Shown piece after piece: positions 17,587 to 26,628 of a DNA stretch of 56,205 nt. Numbering within the stretch: position 1 is the first letter of the stretch; each line of letters starts with the position of its first letter. Both the position numbers and the translations under genes were made by a program. This stretch comes from an uncultured Bacteroidales bacterium (GTDB lineage Bacteria > Bacteroidota > Bacteroidia > Bacteroidales > Bacteroidaceae). The notes below the pieces were generated by a model, which saw only the letters and a list, made by a program, of their open reading frames with translations, did not search any database and had not been told where the DNA came from. The stretch is from positions 1 through 56,205 of the forward strand of contig CADAPC010000012.1 in assembly GCA_902789725.1 (NCBI GenBank). Reading direction: 5' to 3'.

Positions 17587-19428
17587 TTAAAAATCGCCCG
17601 GTCCGTAGAGTCCAAACTCGGGGTCTTTCTCCGGTTGCCATGTACGCAGCTTGATGAGCGGTTTCGTAGGTTCGTTAATATCTACAATCAGCATGAGGTA
17701 GCCCTTGTCACCGTATGTGGACGAGTAGTAGTCCTGTTCAATTTGTATGGCATACGACTCTCCGCCCTGCCCCATCTTCATCACATCATTGCTGGCAAAG
17801 CGAATGTTCACAAACTCATTGCGCTCGAAGCAGCGCTTCAGGTTCTTCAAATACTCGTCTTTCGTCTGCCTGTTCTTCTTGATAATCAGGTTACCTTCTT
17901 GACTGATTTGCGATTGGTTCTCTAAGTTCACCGAACTCGATGCACGGTTGATGACCGTACCTGTGATAATGACGGCGTCGTCATCAAACACCGACTCAAT
18001 GTAGTCCAAACGCTTCAGCGCGTATGCAGTCTTGTAGTTCTCCAAAAAGTTCATGATGGCGAAGCGCGACTTTTGGTCCCAAACACCCTTGTTCAGAATG
18101 TCGTCTTCAGCCGTCTTTCCCAGTCCGAAAGCGATGTTATCTATCTTCTGCGATGCATCAAATGTGAGCACCACGTCCTCAACAAATAACTTTTTCACGC
18201 CCTTGGCAAACGAGAACGACATGCGCAGGCCACGCTCCACCACCGCATCATTGTCCTCAAAAAAGCGGATGTCCTTTGAGTCAAGCACCTTGGCCCGTCC
18301 ATACTCCACAAGTTTGCGGAACATATCCCACCCCTTGTCTGTGAACAGGTCACGCACCGACTGATAGTTCTTCTGCTGGATGGCCGTCACCATCTTCTCG
18401 ACAACAGACATGTAGTCCTTTGCCTCCTTGCCTATCGGTGTAGGTGGATTCAGAATCTCAATGCTGTTTGTGGTAAACGAACTCATCGGCACAGCCTCAC
18501 CCTTCTTCACCTTCGCAACCTTATCCTTCTTCTGGGCATCAAGCCGTACGTTCGTCGTGGCACGCCGCATGGGAGTTTTCGACACCACATTCAGCACCGC
18601 TTCCACCTCGGGATGGCTCTTCGCTTCACCCTTATACTCATACTCAAATTGCAGCTGCACCTGCGTGTCGGCATAGCCCGGAGCTAACTCTATAATCCCT
18701 ACGCCATCCTTGGCACTATATATAGCACTCCAACTCTGACCATCGTAGTACGTGTAGTCAACACTGTTAACGGGTTTGCCTTTGTAAGTAATCTGTAAGC
18801 GCACATCGTTGCCATCCTGTTCATCGAAGTCCACCTTCAGCTGACTGAATGTTTCATCCATCTTCTCCTTCAAGTAGTTGGTCAGCACATGCTCGCGACC
18901 AGTTTCATCGCGAAACATCACCTCGTCAGGATACTGCAGCGACTTCAATAGTGTCAAGGCCCAGTAGCAGTTACGCAGCACCACGTCGGCCTCGCCCTTC
19001 TCCTCTGCTCGTCCCGCTGTTTCCACAAGGTCGAGTGCCTTACGCTTTCGCTGTTCGAAGAGTTTGTCAAGTTCAGCCTTCCTCATCCACCGCACAACGT
19101 AAGCCTCGGGTTCCTTCTGCAGAACAATCTGCCTCGTGTTGGTCAGTGTAGCCTGCGAGTAAGTCTCCACAGAGTGTTGAAACTGCGACTGTTCGCTGAT
19201 AGCGCCGTTGTTGTTCGTTAAGTCAATATCCCGCTGCGACTGGCTCGACACGTTGGTGGCAATCTTGCTGATGAGGATGGCTAAAGCCTGCTTGTCAGCT
19301 TCAGCCACCGTGGCACCCCATCCTTCACCGTAAATGTACTCTTCACCATCGCGGATGGTCTCCCATGTCTGCGAGAATGCTCCAAGGGCCACAAAGAAGA
19401 TAGCACATATTGAAAAATAACGATTCAT
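17587..19428 (-). CDS. Exported LPP20-like protein, 613 residues
   Basis: Signal peptide (FFVALGAFSQ) then an LPP20-like region at about 25-115: GEGWGATVAEADKQALAILISKI, where Ala-rich helices follow an aromatic-Gly strand, and YSQATLTNTRQIVLQ. Such domains occur in lipoproteins and trafficking proteins of Gram-negative bacteria. The middle is beta-rich (PEGA or Ig-like), and two NTF2-like stretches may follow (KMVTAIQQKNYQSVRDLF and the region after LENYKTAYALKRLDYIES). Last gene of the PEGA-BACON operon, 58 bp after its neighbour. Function unknown; a cell-surface role is likely. Confidence 0.65.
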   Translation of the reverse strand: MNRYFSICAIFFVALGAFSQTWETIRDGEEYIYGEGWGATVAEADKQALAILISKIATNVSSQSQRDIDLTNNNGAISEQSQFQHSVETYSQATLTNTRQIVLQKEPEAYVVRWMRKAELDKLFEQRKRKALDLVETAGRAEEKGEADVVLRNCYWALTLLKSLQYPDEVMFRDETGREHVLTNYLKEKMDETFSQLKVDFDEQDGNDVRLQITYKGKPVNSVDYTYYDGQSWSAIYSAKDGVGIIELAPGYADTQVQLQFEYEYKGEAKSHPEVEAVLNVVSKTPMRRATTNVRLDAQKKDKVAKVKKGEAVPMSSFTTNSIEILNPPTPIGKEAKDYMSVVEKMVTAIQQKNYQSVRDLFTDKGWDMFRKLVEYGRAKVLDSKDIRFFEDNDAVVERGLRMSFSFAKGVKKLFVEDVVLTFDASQKIDNIAFGLGKTAEDDILNKGVWDQKSRFAIMNFLENYKTAYALKRLDYIESVFDDDAVIITGTVINRASSSVNLENQSQISQEGNLIIKKNRQTKDEYLKNLKRCFERNEFVNIRFASNDVMKMGQGGESYAIQIEQDYYSSTYGDKGYLMLIVDINEPTKPLIKLRTWQPEKDPEFGLYGPGDF

Positions 19429-19486
19429 GTTGTTTCGTTCTTATAGTTTGTTTAATCATCAAGCTTAGGAAAGTCTTCCTGCTCTT

Positions 19487-20797
19487 CTACTGTTGTATCG
19501 TCACAGTCACCACATTGGGACTATAAACCACGCCAGATGTGGTGCGCACGTAGGCCCTGACATAGTAGGTGCCAGGCGACAGATTGTCTAAGAAAGCCCA
19601 GATTTCGTTGCTCCCGTATTCTATCATCTCATTCAACTGATGCTCGTCGAAGTAATTCACCCGCTCACTGTTGTCATACGCAGGCTGCTGATTGCTCAAA
19701 CTATACACCACCCCCCACTCTTTCACATCATTAGACAAACCCTCAACGCTAAATGCCATTTCTGCGAAGTGTTGATCTGCATGCATGAGCTCAAAGTGGT
19801 GGATCAAAATTTGCGATTGAGGTTCAGGATGAATGTCGTCGGGCTGCTCGTCGCTGTAAACACGCTGCTGCACAAGCACATCGACCTGCTTCGGGTTCAT
19901 AACGCCTGCCACAAAGACAACAACCGATAGGCGTTCGCGCTCACGGCTGTCGTTCGGCTCGCAATAGATGCTCACCTCACTGTTGCCCACTCCCTGAGCC
20001 GGCTCCACCCGCAGCCACGACTCTGCTGAACTGGGCACGAAAGCACGCCACTCAGCATTGCTCTCCACATGCAGCATCTGCCTACCGCCAGTTCCGCTCA
20101 TATCAACCTCGCCGTTGTTGACCATCAGGTAGATGTTATCGCTGTTCATGCCCAACTGCTTGACGATGACCTCGGCCTGACTCGTGCCATAGTTCACCAC
20201 GAAGGATGTGGAGCGCGCCACATCGCTGGTGTTAGGGTCGGCCAACACGTTGATGTTTTCCGTCTGGCCCGACAGTTTGTCTATATGCAGCCAATTGACA
20301 CCAGAGGGGGTCGTAATGGTCCAATTGCTGTTACTGTTGATGCTCAGCAATTGCGATTGAGTCCTCTCACCATTGAAGGTCATTGTCTTTTGCGAGATAT
20401 TGATGGTGGGGTCATTGCTCTTTTGGCGCACAGCAATCTTCTGCCGCAGTCCGCCGTCGGTGGTAAGCACGATGGTGTCGAGACGGTCGAAGATAGCCGT
20501 GTTCTGATCGGTCAGGATAACCAGCGTACCATCGCCGTTTCCAGCCGATGGTTGTACGGAGAGTTTGTCCCAAGGATTATTGGCATCTTGAATGAGTGAC
20601 ATCTTCCAAGCACAGTTGGCCTTGATTTTGATGTCTTTGGTTTCGTCGCCCGATGCCATCACGATGTTGTTCCCTTCTTCAATCAGGAGAATTTCCTTGG
20701 CGGGTTTAGCCGTCAGTTCCTCTTCCGAATTACATCCCGTGAGACCGCCTGCCAGTGCGCCGACAGCCATGATTGCAAATATATGTCTTGTTTTCAT
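19487..20797 (-). CDS. BACON-domain lipoprotein
   Basis: Lipoprotein of 436 residues: the signal peptide ends in a lipobox (LTGC, followed by NSEEE). Three to four BACON-type beta-sandwich repeats follow, recognisable from ANCAWKMSL, SNSNWTITTPSGVNWLHID and SNAEWRAFVPSSAESWLRVEP, each ending in a strand such as IVKQLG or VLVQQRV. The C-terminus resembles a fibronectin-like domain (YYVRAYVRTTSGVVYSPNV). BACON domains in Bacteroidetes usually mediate carbohydrate or mucin contact (family knowledge). It lies between the PEGA and LPP20-like genes. Confidence 0.8.
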   Translation of the reverse strand: MKTRHIFAIMAVGALAGGLTGCNSEEELTAKPAKEILLIEEGNNIVMASGDETKDIKIKANCAWKMSLIQDANNPWDKLSVQPSAGNGDGTLVILTDQNTAIFDRLDTIVLTTDGGLRQKIAVRQKSNDPTINISQKTMTFNGERTQSQLLSINSNSNWTITTPSGVNWLHIDKLSGQTENINVLADPNTSDVARSTSFVVNYGTSQAEVIVKQLGMNSDNIYLMVNNGEVDMSGTGGRQMLHVESNAEWRAFVPSSAESWLRVEPAQGVGNSEVSIYCEPNDSRERERLSVVVFVAGVMNPKQVDVLVQQRVYSDEQPDDIHPEPQSQILIHHFELMHADQHFAEMAFSVEGLSNDVKEWGVVYSLSNQQPAYDNSERVNYFDEHQLNEMIEYGSNEIWAFLDNLSPGTYYVRAYVRTTSGVVYSPNVVTVTIQQ

Positions 20798-20828
20798 ATC
20801 GTCCTATAATATATTATGAAGGTGTAAG

Positions 20829-22376
20829 TTAGAAATTGAAGATTGCTCCCATTGTCACGCCGAAGCCACCAGCCGAAAAGTCGCTGTTCTCCGTGATGCG
20901 CTTATAGTCGTCATCCTTGTTGAGAACCACAAGAAATTCGGGATTAGCAAAAATGTAGAGTCGCTGAATGGGGGCGAACAACAGCTTGGCACCGAGGCTC
21001 AGGCAACCGGCATTGACTCCGTCGCCATAGAGATTCGTCCCATTCTTCACTTTACCCGACAGGCGCTCGATGGCATAACCCAGCTGCGGTATCAGTCCTA
21101 AGCGCTCGGTCAGTTCGAACTGATAGCCCAACTTAACCGCGAAGGTGCTGCGCTTGTAGCTACAGGAGCTGAGGTAGGTGTCGGTGCCATCGGTGGTGTA
21201 CCAAGGCACTTCGTCAGACGAAGCCATGCCGAAGGTGTAGCTCGCTTGTAAGTCGAAATTTCTATAGGTAGCACCGACGAGGGCTGTGATGCCGCCCAGT
21301 TTGCGTGCGGCATAGCCAGCACCGAAGTAGAATGCCTGTGGTTTAATGTACTTGATGCGCTCCAGTGTGATGGTGTCGGTGGTGGTGCGATTGTGCTTCA
21401 CCAAATATTCATGGTTCTGTGTCACATATCCTCGACGTGCAAACTGCATCTGGTAGGTGCCGATGGGCACACTGACTGTTTCCGAGAGGTCGATGGCTTT
21501 GTCACCGTTGTAGGTGGCCATGACGTTGCCTGGGCGAGTGAAGATACGCAGCCAGCCAGTGTGAGGCGTTGGTGGATTGGCCTCAACTACATTCTGCTGC
21601 TGCGGCATGACGGTGAATGATGTCTTGGCCGAATCGCAGTCTGCCTTGCGGGTCTCAACGGTGTAGGTGCCCTCACGCAACTGCGTCTTAAAGGAGCCGG
21701 TGCCCACTTTACGGTCCTCGAAATAAATGTCGGCATTGTTGGCCACGTTGATGGTCACGTCGCCGAAGTGGTCGGACATGTCGCGCATCTCCACATTTTC
21801 CAAGCGGATGCCCGGAGCGTCTTCGGTGGTAATCATGAAGACCTTCTCGCCTTCATAACGGTCTTTTACGGCACGTGCAGTATGACGACCATAGTTCAGG
21901 TATTTGTGGTTGAGCGGCCCTTCGCCACAGTTGGCACCATCAATGTAGATGGTGGCACCAGCTATCTCCGACGTAACCGTCACATAGCGGCCTATACCGA
22001 TGTCGAGATACATCTCGTAGGTGCGTCCCCCATCCACTGTCACAGGATAATAGTAATCGCGCAATACACCGTAATCCTTATGCTGGATGGTCAGGCGCTT
22101 GGCACGGCGGGGCACATAGAGCCAAATTTCACCGTCATGGTCCTCGCGGGCCACGATGCCGAGCGAACCTCCGTTGAAGGTGAAGCCTTGTTCTGGTGCC
22201 TGAATCTTGATGAGTGCTGCCTTCTCCCCATTTTGGTCAAGCTTCTGCGTGCCGTGCGTGTTGGCCGTCAGGTCATTCTCCAACAGGCTGAAACGCGACA
22301 CCTTGATGTTGTCCTGTGCCCACGAAGACAATGTGGCCAGAACCAGAAAGATTGCTAACGCGTGTAGTTTTTTCAT
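20829..22376 (-). CDS. PEGA-domain outer-membrane-associated protein
   Basis: Exported protein of 515 residues; ATG 22376 gives a signal peptide (LHALAIFLVLATLSSWAQ), while an in-frame start 29 codons upstream would bury it. PEGA-like surface repeats follow (GATIYIDGANCGEGPLNHK, NADIYFEDRKVGTGSFKTQL, GNVMATYNGDKAIDLSE). The last 160 residues resemble a small beta-barrel: alternating Gly/aromatic strands (FYFGAGYAARKLGG, AVKLGYQFELTERLG) ending in Phe. First gene of a three-gene operon. The nearest promoter upstream is a copied lpxD promoter, which leaves a leader of about 260 nt. Confidence 0.75.
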   Translation of the reverse strand: MKKLHALAIFLVLATLSSWAQDNIKVSRFSLLENDLTANTHGTQKLDQNGEKAALIKIQAPEQGFTFNGGSLGIVAREDHDGEIWLYVPRRAKRLTIQHKDYGVLRDYYYPVTVDGGRTYEMYLDIGIGRYVTVTSEIAGATIYIDGANCGEGPLNHKYLNYGRHTARAVKDRYEGEKVFMITTEDAPGIRLENVEMRDMSDHFGDVTINVANNADIYFEDRKVGTGSFKTQLREGTYTVETRKADCDSAKTSFTVMPQQQNVVEANPPTPHTGWLRIFTRPGNVMATYNGDKAIDLSETVSVPIGTYQMQFARRGYVTQNHEYLVKHNRTTTDTITLERIKYIKPQAFYFGAGYAARKLGGITALVGATYRNFDLQASYTFGMASSDEVPWYTTDGTDTYLSSCSYKRSTFAVKLGYQFELTERLGLIPQLGYAIERLSGKVKNGTNLYGDGVNAGCLSLGAKLLFAPIQRLYIFANPEFLVVLNKDDDYKRITENSDFSAGGFGVTMGAIFNF

Positions 22377-22566
22377 ATCGTACTCATTCTCTTGCTGTCT
22401 CGACACCCACAATTCAGCAAATTTAACCAGTTGATATCCAATATATGTGGTGTGCAGCAGCATCGCAGGTGCCTTATCCCATTATATGGAATACGATTCT
22501 CCTACACACACCGATCCGCTCGGACTTTCCATCCAGTACATATTGCAAAACAAAGGCACGATTGAA
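22377..22566. other. Leader region of the PEGA operon
   Basis: 190 bp between the PEGA start and the lpxD remnant. No gene, strong hairpin or consensus -7 box was recognised on the minus strand. Confidence 0.4.
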
Positions 22567-22614
22567 TTACCTCCCTCTTGTAAAATCTGCAATCTGCTGT
22601 GCGGTAAAATCCAT
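22567..22614 (-). pseudogene. lpxD 5' remnant (15 codons plus stop)
   Basis: ATG 22614-22612 opens MDFTAQQIADFTRGR and a TAA. The real LpxD starts [15 protein letters not shown], so this is a truncated duplicate of the gene start. It lies in the leader of the PEGA operon and may still be translated as an upstream peptide. Confidence 0.8.
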
Positions 22615-22759
22615 CTATTTCCCTTTTTATTTTATAATTGTATGCAAATATAGGAAAGAAAATTGGAATTACAACAATTTTTTCCATTTTTTTCACTACC
22701 TTTGCATCAGAAATATTAAAAAAGACTAAAAAACGCAACTAAAATGACAATAGACAACA
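22575..22759. repeat. Copy B of the duplicated lpxD/purM divergent promoter region
   Basis: Aligns with 17311-17500. Both promoters look intact here: minus-strand TATATTTG (22645-22652) with a TTG 19 bp upstream faces the PEGA operon, and plus-strand TACCTTTG (22697-22704) faces purM. Copy B therefore appears closer to the ancestral divergent promoter than copy A. Confidence 0.8.
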
Positions 22760-23919
22760 AGCAGCGTTATATGATGCGCGGTGTGAGTGCCGCCAAGGAA
22801 GATGTGCACAATGCCATCAAGAACATCGACAAAGGAATCTTTCCGCAGGCCTTTTGCAAAATCATTCCCGACATTCTGGGAGGCGACCCTGAGTATTGCA
22901 ACATCATGCATGCCGACGGAGCTGGCACCAAGTCCAGCCTTGCCTACATGTACTGGAAGGAGACGGGCGACCTCTCCGTGTGGAAAGGCATTGCCCAAGA
23001 TGCCCTGATTATGAACACCGACGACCTGCTCTGCGTGGGCGCAGTAGATAACATTCTCGTCTCGTCCACTATTGGGCGCAACAAGATGCTCATCCCAGGC
23101 GAAGTTATTTCGGCCATTATCAACGGCACAGACGAACTCCTTGCCGAAATGCGCAACATGGGCATTGGCATTTATGCCACAGGAGGCGAGACAGCCGACG
23201 TGGGCGATTTGGTGCGCACCATCATTGTCGATTCCACCGTCACCTGCCGCATGAAACGCAGCGATGTCATCAATAATGCCAACATCCGCCCGGGCGATGT
23301 GATTGTCGGCCTATCTTCATGCGGACAAGCCACTTACGAGAAGGAGTACAACGGCGGCATGGGCAGCAACGGCCTCACCTCTGCCCGTCACGATGTCTTT
23401 GCAAAGTATCTGGCTGAGAAATACCCCGAGTCTTACGACAAGGCCGTGCCCGATGAACTCGTCTATTCTGGTTCTTACCAATTGACCGACCCCGTTGAGG
23501 GTGCACCCATCAATGCCGGCAAGCTGGTGCTCTCCCCCACCCGCACATACGCTCCAGTGGTGAAGAAGCTGCTCGACGAAATGCGTGCCTACATTCACGG
23601 AATGGTGCATTGCACCGGTGGAGCACAAACCAAGGTGCTGCATTTCGTAGGCGACAACTGCCGCGTCATCAAGGACAACATGTTCCCCGTTCCCCCGCTC
23701 TTCAAAGCCATCGCCAAAGAATCAGGCACTGATTGGGCCGAAATGTACAAAGTCTTCAACATGGGGCATCGGCTGGAAGTATATCTCGCCCCAGAGCATG
23801 CTGACAAAGTCATCGCCATCAGCAAATCGTTCAACATTGATGCTCAGGTTGTTGGACATATTGAAGAAGGCAAGAAATCGCTCACCATCAAGAGCGAATT
23901 TGGAGAGTTCAACTACTAA
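22744..23919 (+). CDS. purM: Phosphoribosylformylglycinamidine cyclo-ligase
   Basis: AIR synthetase closes the imidazole ring in purine synthesis. Recognised from NIMHADGAGTKSSLAYMYW, MNTDDLLCVGA, YATGGETADVGDLVRTI, GLSSCGQATYEKEYNGGMGSNG and the C-terminal MYKVFNMGHRLEVY. 391 residues, the longer Bacteroidetes form. The ATG lies 39 nt after a TACCTTTG -7 box. It is monocistronic or ends at a strong terminator before prfA. Confidence 0.96.
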   Translation: MTIDNKQRYMMRGVSAAKEDVHNAIKNIDKGIFPQAFCKIIPDILGGDPEYCNIMHADGAGTKSSLAYMYWKETGDLSVWKGIAQDALIMNTDDLLCVGAVDNILVSSTIGRNKMLIPGEVISAIINGTDELLAEMRNMGIGIYATGGETADVGDLVRTIIVDSTVTCRMKRSDVINNANIRPGDVIVGLSSCGQATYEKEYNGGMGSNGLTSARHDVFAKYLAEKYPESYDKAVPDELVYSGSYQLTDPVEGAPINAGKLVLSPTRTYAPVVKKLLDEMRAYIHGMVHCTGGAQTKVLHFVGDNCRVIKDNMFPVPPLFKAIAKESGTDWAEMYKVFNMGHRLEVYLAPEHADKVIAISKSFNIDAQVVGHIEEGKKSLTIKSEFGEFNY

Positions 23920-23934
23920 CAAGTTCTATACGTC

Positions 23935-23984
23935 AGGAAGGCCACAGATTCACTTCATTGAGCGAATCCGTGGCCTTTCCTGTT
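23935..23984 (+). terminator. Intrinsic terminator after purM
   Basis: AGGAAGGCCACAGATTC (23935-23951) pairs with GAATCCGTGGCCTTTCCT (23964-23981) with one mismatch and one bulge; a short T-rich stretch follows. It begins 15 nt after the purM stop. Confidence 0.75.
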
Positions 23985-24140
23985 TATGTGGCAGAACCAC
24001 AAATCCACCGTCATATCAGTTTGCGGACAAGTATGGACAACAGTGCCAATACTGCCTTCCTCTTGGGCAATCCTTGACACCATGCTGAGAGCTTCCAATT
24101 GTCAACTAAAAATATTTTACTTAAGCTTTACCTCCCATAC
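23985..24140. other. Intergenic sequence without recognised features
   Basis: About 155 bp between the purM terminator and the 11-bp repeats; no coding signal, promoter box or repeat noticed. Confidence 0.4.
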
Positions 24141-24230
24141 TTGTTCGATAGTTGTTCGATAGTTGTTCGATAGTTGTTCGATAAATGATCGAACAAGTAC
24201 TGGAAAACTACCGAATAAATATCGAACAAC
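24141..24230. repeat. 11-bp tandem repeats with inverted copies
   Basis: TTGTTCGATAG occurs at 24141, 24152, 24163 and, with a final A, at 24174. Inverted copies follow (GATCGAACAAG from 24188; ATCGAACAAC at 24221-24230), so direct and inverted units can fold on each other. It lies about 170 bp upstream of prfA. Protein-binding iterons or a transcript hairpin are both possible. Confidence 0.75.
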
Positions 24231-24375
24231 TATAGGAGGTACTCGCTTGTCACCATACGGATCATCCGATTCCACTTCTTGCTGGTGTCGGATTTTAATG
24301 CGGTTCATCTCAGTTCTTTTCAACTTGCAACTTGAATAATCTTTACTTTTACTTTCACATTTCGTCCGTTTTCCG

Positions 24376-24383
24376 TAACTTTG
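24376..24383 (+). promoter_or_regulatory. -7 box of the prfA promoter
   Basis: TAACTTTG, 19 nt before the prfA ATG; a TTG -33 element is not obvious. Confidence 0.55.
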
Positions 24384-24402
24384 CACCCAAAACGGTAACT
24401 TT

Positions 24403-25515
24403 ATGGCAACAGAGAACACATTATTAGAGAAACTGGATGGGCTGGTGCCTCGCTTTGAGGAGGTTTCAACCTTGATTACCGACCCTGCCGTCATTGCCGA
24501 CCAAAAGCGTTACGTGCAACTGACAAAAGAGTACAAGAACTTGGAGGACATCATCAAGGCTCGCAATGAATACATCAATGCTATTAAGGGATTGGAAGAA
24601 GCCAAGGAGATGCTCTCTGCTGAAGATGACCCAGAGATGAAGGAGATGGCACGCGAGGAAATGGTGGCCAATGAGAAGCGCATTCCCGAACTGGAGGAGG
24701 AAATCAAGTTGCTGCTCATCCCGGCCGACCCGGAGGACAGCAAGAACGTGACGCTCGAAATACGAGGCGGCACAGGTGGTGACGAGGCAGCACTGTTTGC
24801 CGGTGACCTCTTCCGTATGTACTCCAAATATTGCGAAATAAAAGGTTGGCACATGACCGTTTCTTCTTTCTCGGAAGGAGCTGTGGGGGGCTATAAGGAA
24901 ATCATTGTCAACATAACGGGCGAGAACGTCTATGGCACCATGAAATATGAATCAGGTGTACACCGTGTGCAACGCGTGCCCGTAACAGAAACCCAAGGTC
25001 GGGTCCACACTTCAGCCGCCACCGTTGCAGTATTGCCTGAAGCAGAGCCATTTGATGTTCAAATCAATGAGGGAGAAATCAAGTGGGACACCTTCCGCTC
25101 ATCGGGCGCAGGGGGACAGAACGTAAACAAGGTGGAATCGGGTGTACGTGCCCGTTACATGTGGACCAACCCCAACACGAGCGAGAAGGAGGAAATTCTG
25201 GTGGAATGTACGGAAACTCGCGACCAGCCGAAGAACAAGGAGCGTGCCTTGGCTCGTTTACGCACTTACATCTACGACCGCGAGCACCAAAAATACATCG
25301 ACGACATCGCCTCGCGCCGTAAAACCCTCGTCTCCACGGGCGACCGCTCGGCCAAAATACGCACTTACAACTACCCGCAAGGTCGCATTACCGACCACCG
25401 CATCAACTACACCATCTACAACCTCGCAGCTTTTATGGATGGCGACATCCAAGACTGCATTGACCACCTCATCGTGGCAGAAAATGCCGAAAGACTGAAA
25501 GAGGCGGAGCTGTAG
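24403..25515 (+). CDS. prfA: Peptide chain release factor 1
   Basis: RF1 recognises UAA and UAG and triggers peptide release on the ribosome. GAGGQNVNKVESGVR holds the universally conserved GGQ motif; RGGTGGDEAALFAGDL and YPQGRITDHRINYT are family signatures. 370 residues, normal. It has its own -7 box. The block of genes that follows, up to pyrF, looks accessory. Confidence 0.97.
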   Translation: MATENTLLEKLDGLVPRFEEVSTLITDPAVIADQKRYVQLTKEYKNLEDIIKARNEYINAIKGLEEAKEMLSAEDDPEMKEMAREEMVANEKRIPELEEEIKLLLIPADPEDSKNVTLEIRGGTGGDEAALFAGDLFRMYSKYCEIKGWHMTVSSFSEGAVGGYKEIIVNITGENVYGTMKYESGVHRVQRVPVTETQGRVHTSAATVAVLPEAEPFDVQINEGEIKWDTFRSSGAGGQNVNKVESGVRARYMWTNPNTSEKEEILVECTETRDQPKNKERALARLRTYIYDREHQKYIDDIASRRKTLVSTGDRSAKIRTYNYPQGRITDHRINYTIYNLAAFMDGDIQDCIDHLIVAENAERLKEAEL

Positions 25516-25583
25516 GGAATTAAGAGTGAAGAACCTTTAGCTTGCCATTAGGCAATTAAGAGTGAAAAGTGAATCTTGTTTGC

Positions 25584-26570
25584 ATGGGAAAGATGAGAGC
25601 ACCAAGAAACAAAACGCTGACGGTCAACCCTGAGGAAGAGCTGAAGTATCGGCAACGTCTCGTCACAAGTGATGACTTGAGGGACAAAGATGCGCTATTC
25701 ATCAACCATACCATCAATGATGACCTGATGAATGTTCTACCCCTTCTTCCCGAAGCGTTTGCCGACCTGATCATCATCGACCCACCCTACAACCTTACAA
25801 GAAATTTCAACGGGAACAGATTCCATGTTCGCTCACAGGAAGAATACATTGCCTATCTTCAGGAATGGCTGCCACAAGTGATAGAGAAACTGAAGCCGAC
25901 TGGATCTCTCTATCTCTGTGGTGATTGGCATTGCACGGCCCCCATGCAGCAAGTTTTGTCTCAGCACCTCCACATCTTAAACAGAATCACGTGGCAAAGG
26001 GAAAAAGGGCGCGGAGCACATTCTAATTGGAAGAACAGCATGGAAGACATCTGGTTTGCCGTGAAACAAACCGATGCCTATTATTTCAATGCTGAAGCCG
26101 TGAAAGTGAGAAGGAAAGTCAAGGCTCCTTATCGACTGAACGGAACGCCAAAGGATTGGGAAGAGACGGATCATGGTAATTACAGAATGACTTATCCCTC
26201 CAATTTCTGGGATGACATCAGCATTCCATTCTGGTCAATGCCCGAAAACACCGACCATCCCACGCAGAAACCTGAAAAGCTGATTGCAAAACTCATTCTT
26301 GCGTCTTCAAAAGAGGGCGACATGGTGTTTGACCCTTTCTTGGGCAGCGGAACAACCAGCGTAGTAGCAAAAAAACTGAACAGACGATACTGCGGCGTGG
26401 AAATCGACCCCGAATACTGTTGCTGGGCTGAAAAGCGGCTGGAAATGGCTGAAACCAATCAATCCATACAAGGCTATCACGATGGAATCTTCTGGGAAAG
26501 GAACGCGCCGAATCAACAAACAATAAAAGAAGCAACTCTTAAAAAGCATAAACAAAACAGACTAATATAA
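25584..26570 (+). CDS. Orphan DNA methyltransferase (N4-cytosine/N6-adenine, beta class order)
   Basis: 328-residue amino-methyltransferase. Catalytic motif IV is DLIIIDPPYNLT near residue 65; SAM-binding motif I, FDPFLGSGTTSVVAKKL, comes near the C-terminus, the order typical of beta-type enzymes. Other marks: WQREKGRGAHSNWKNSMEDIWF and HPTQKPEKLI. No cognate nuclease is next to it, so it may be regulatory, protective or a remnant. ATG 25584 is preferred; GTG 25569 and ATG 25593 are alternatives. Recognition sequence cannot be read off. A 29-bp repeat forms its last codons. Confidence 0.85.
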   Translation: MGKMRAPRNKTLTVNPEEELKYRQRLVTSDDLRDKDALFINHTINDDLMNVLPLLPEAFADLIIIDPPYNLTRNFNGNRFHVRSQEEYIAYLQEWLPQVIEKLKPTGSLYLCGDWHCTAPMQQVLSQHLHILNRITWQREKGRGAHSNWKNSMEDIWFAVKQTDAYYFNAEAVKVRRKVKAPYRLNGTPKDWEETDHGNYRMTYPSNFWDDISIPFWSMPENTDHPTQKPEKLIAKLILASSKEGDMVFDPFLGSGTTSVVAKKLNRRYCGVEIDPEYCCWAEKRLEMAETNQSIQGYHDGIFWERNAPNQQTIKEATLKKHKQNRLI

Positions 26571-26627
26571 AATTTTTATAATACGTTTATTAAATATTAA
26601 CTCTTAAAAAGCATAAACAAAACAGAC
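26534..26627 (+). repeat. 29-bp perfect direct repeat spanning the end of the methyltransferase gene
   Basis: The 29 bp at 26534-26562 recur without change at 26599-26627, 65 bp apart, separated by a very AT-rich stretch. The first copy encodes the C-terminal TLKKHKQN of the methyltransferase; the second ends 1 bp before the next ATG. Confidence 0.85.
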
Positions 26628-26628
26628 C

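Noticed and set aside
24141..24230. CRISPR array
   Set aside because: Units are only 11 bp with no spacers and no cas genes nearby.
24117..24494. Minus-strand frame across the prfA start
   Set aside because: It overlaps the prfA coding start and the 11-bp repeats, and resembles no protein.
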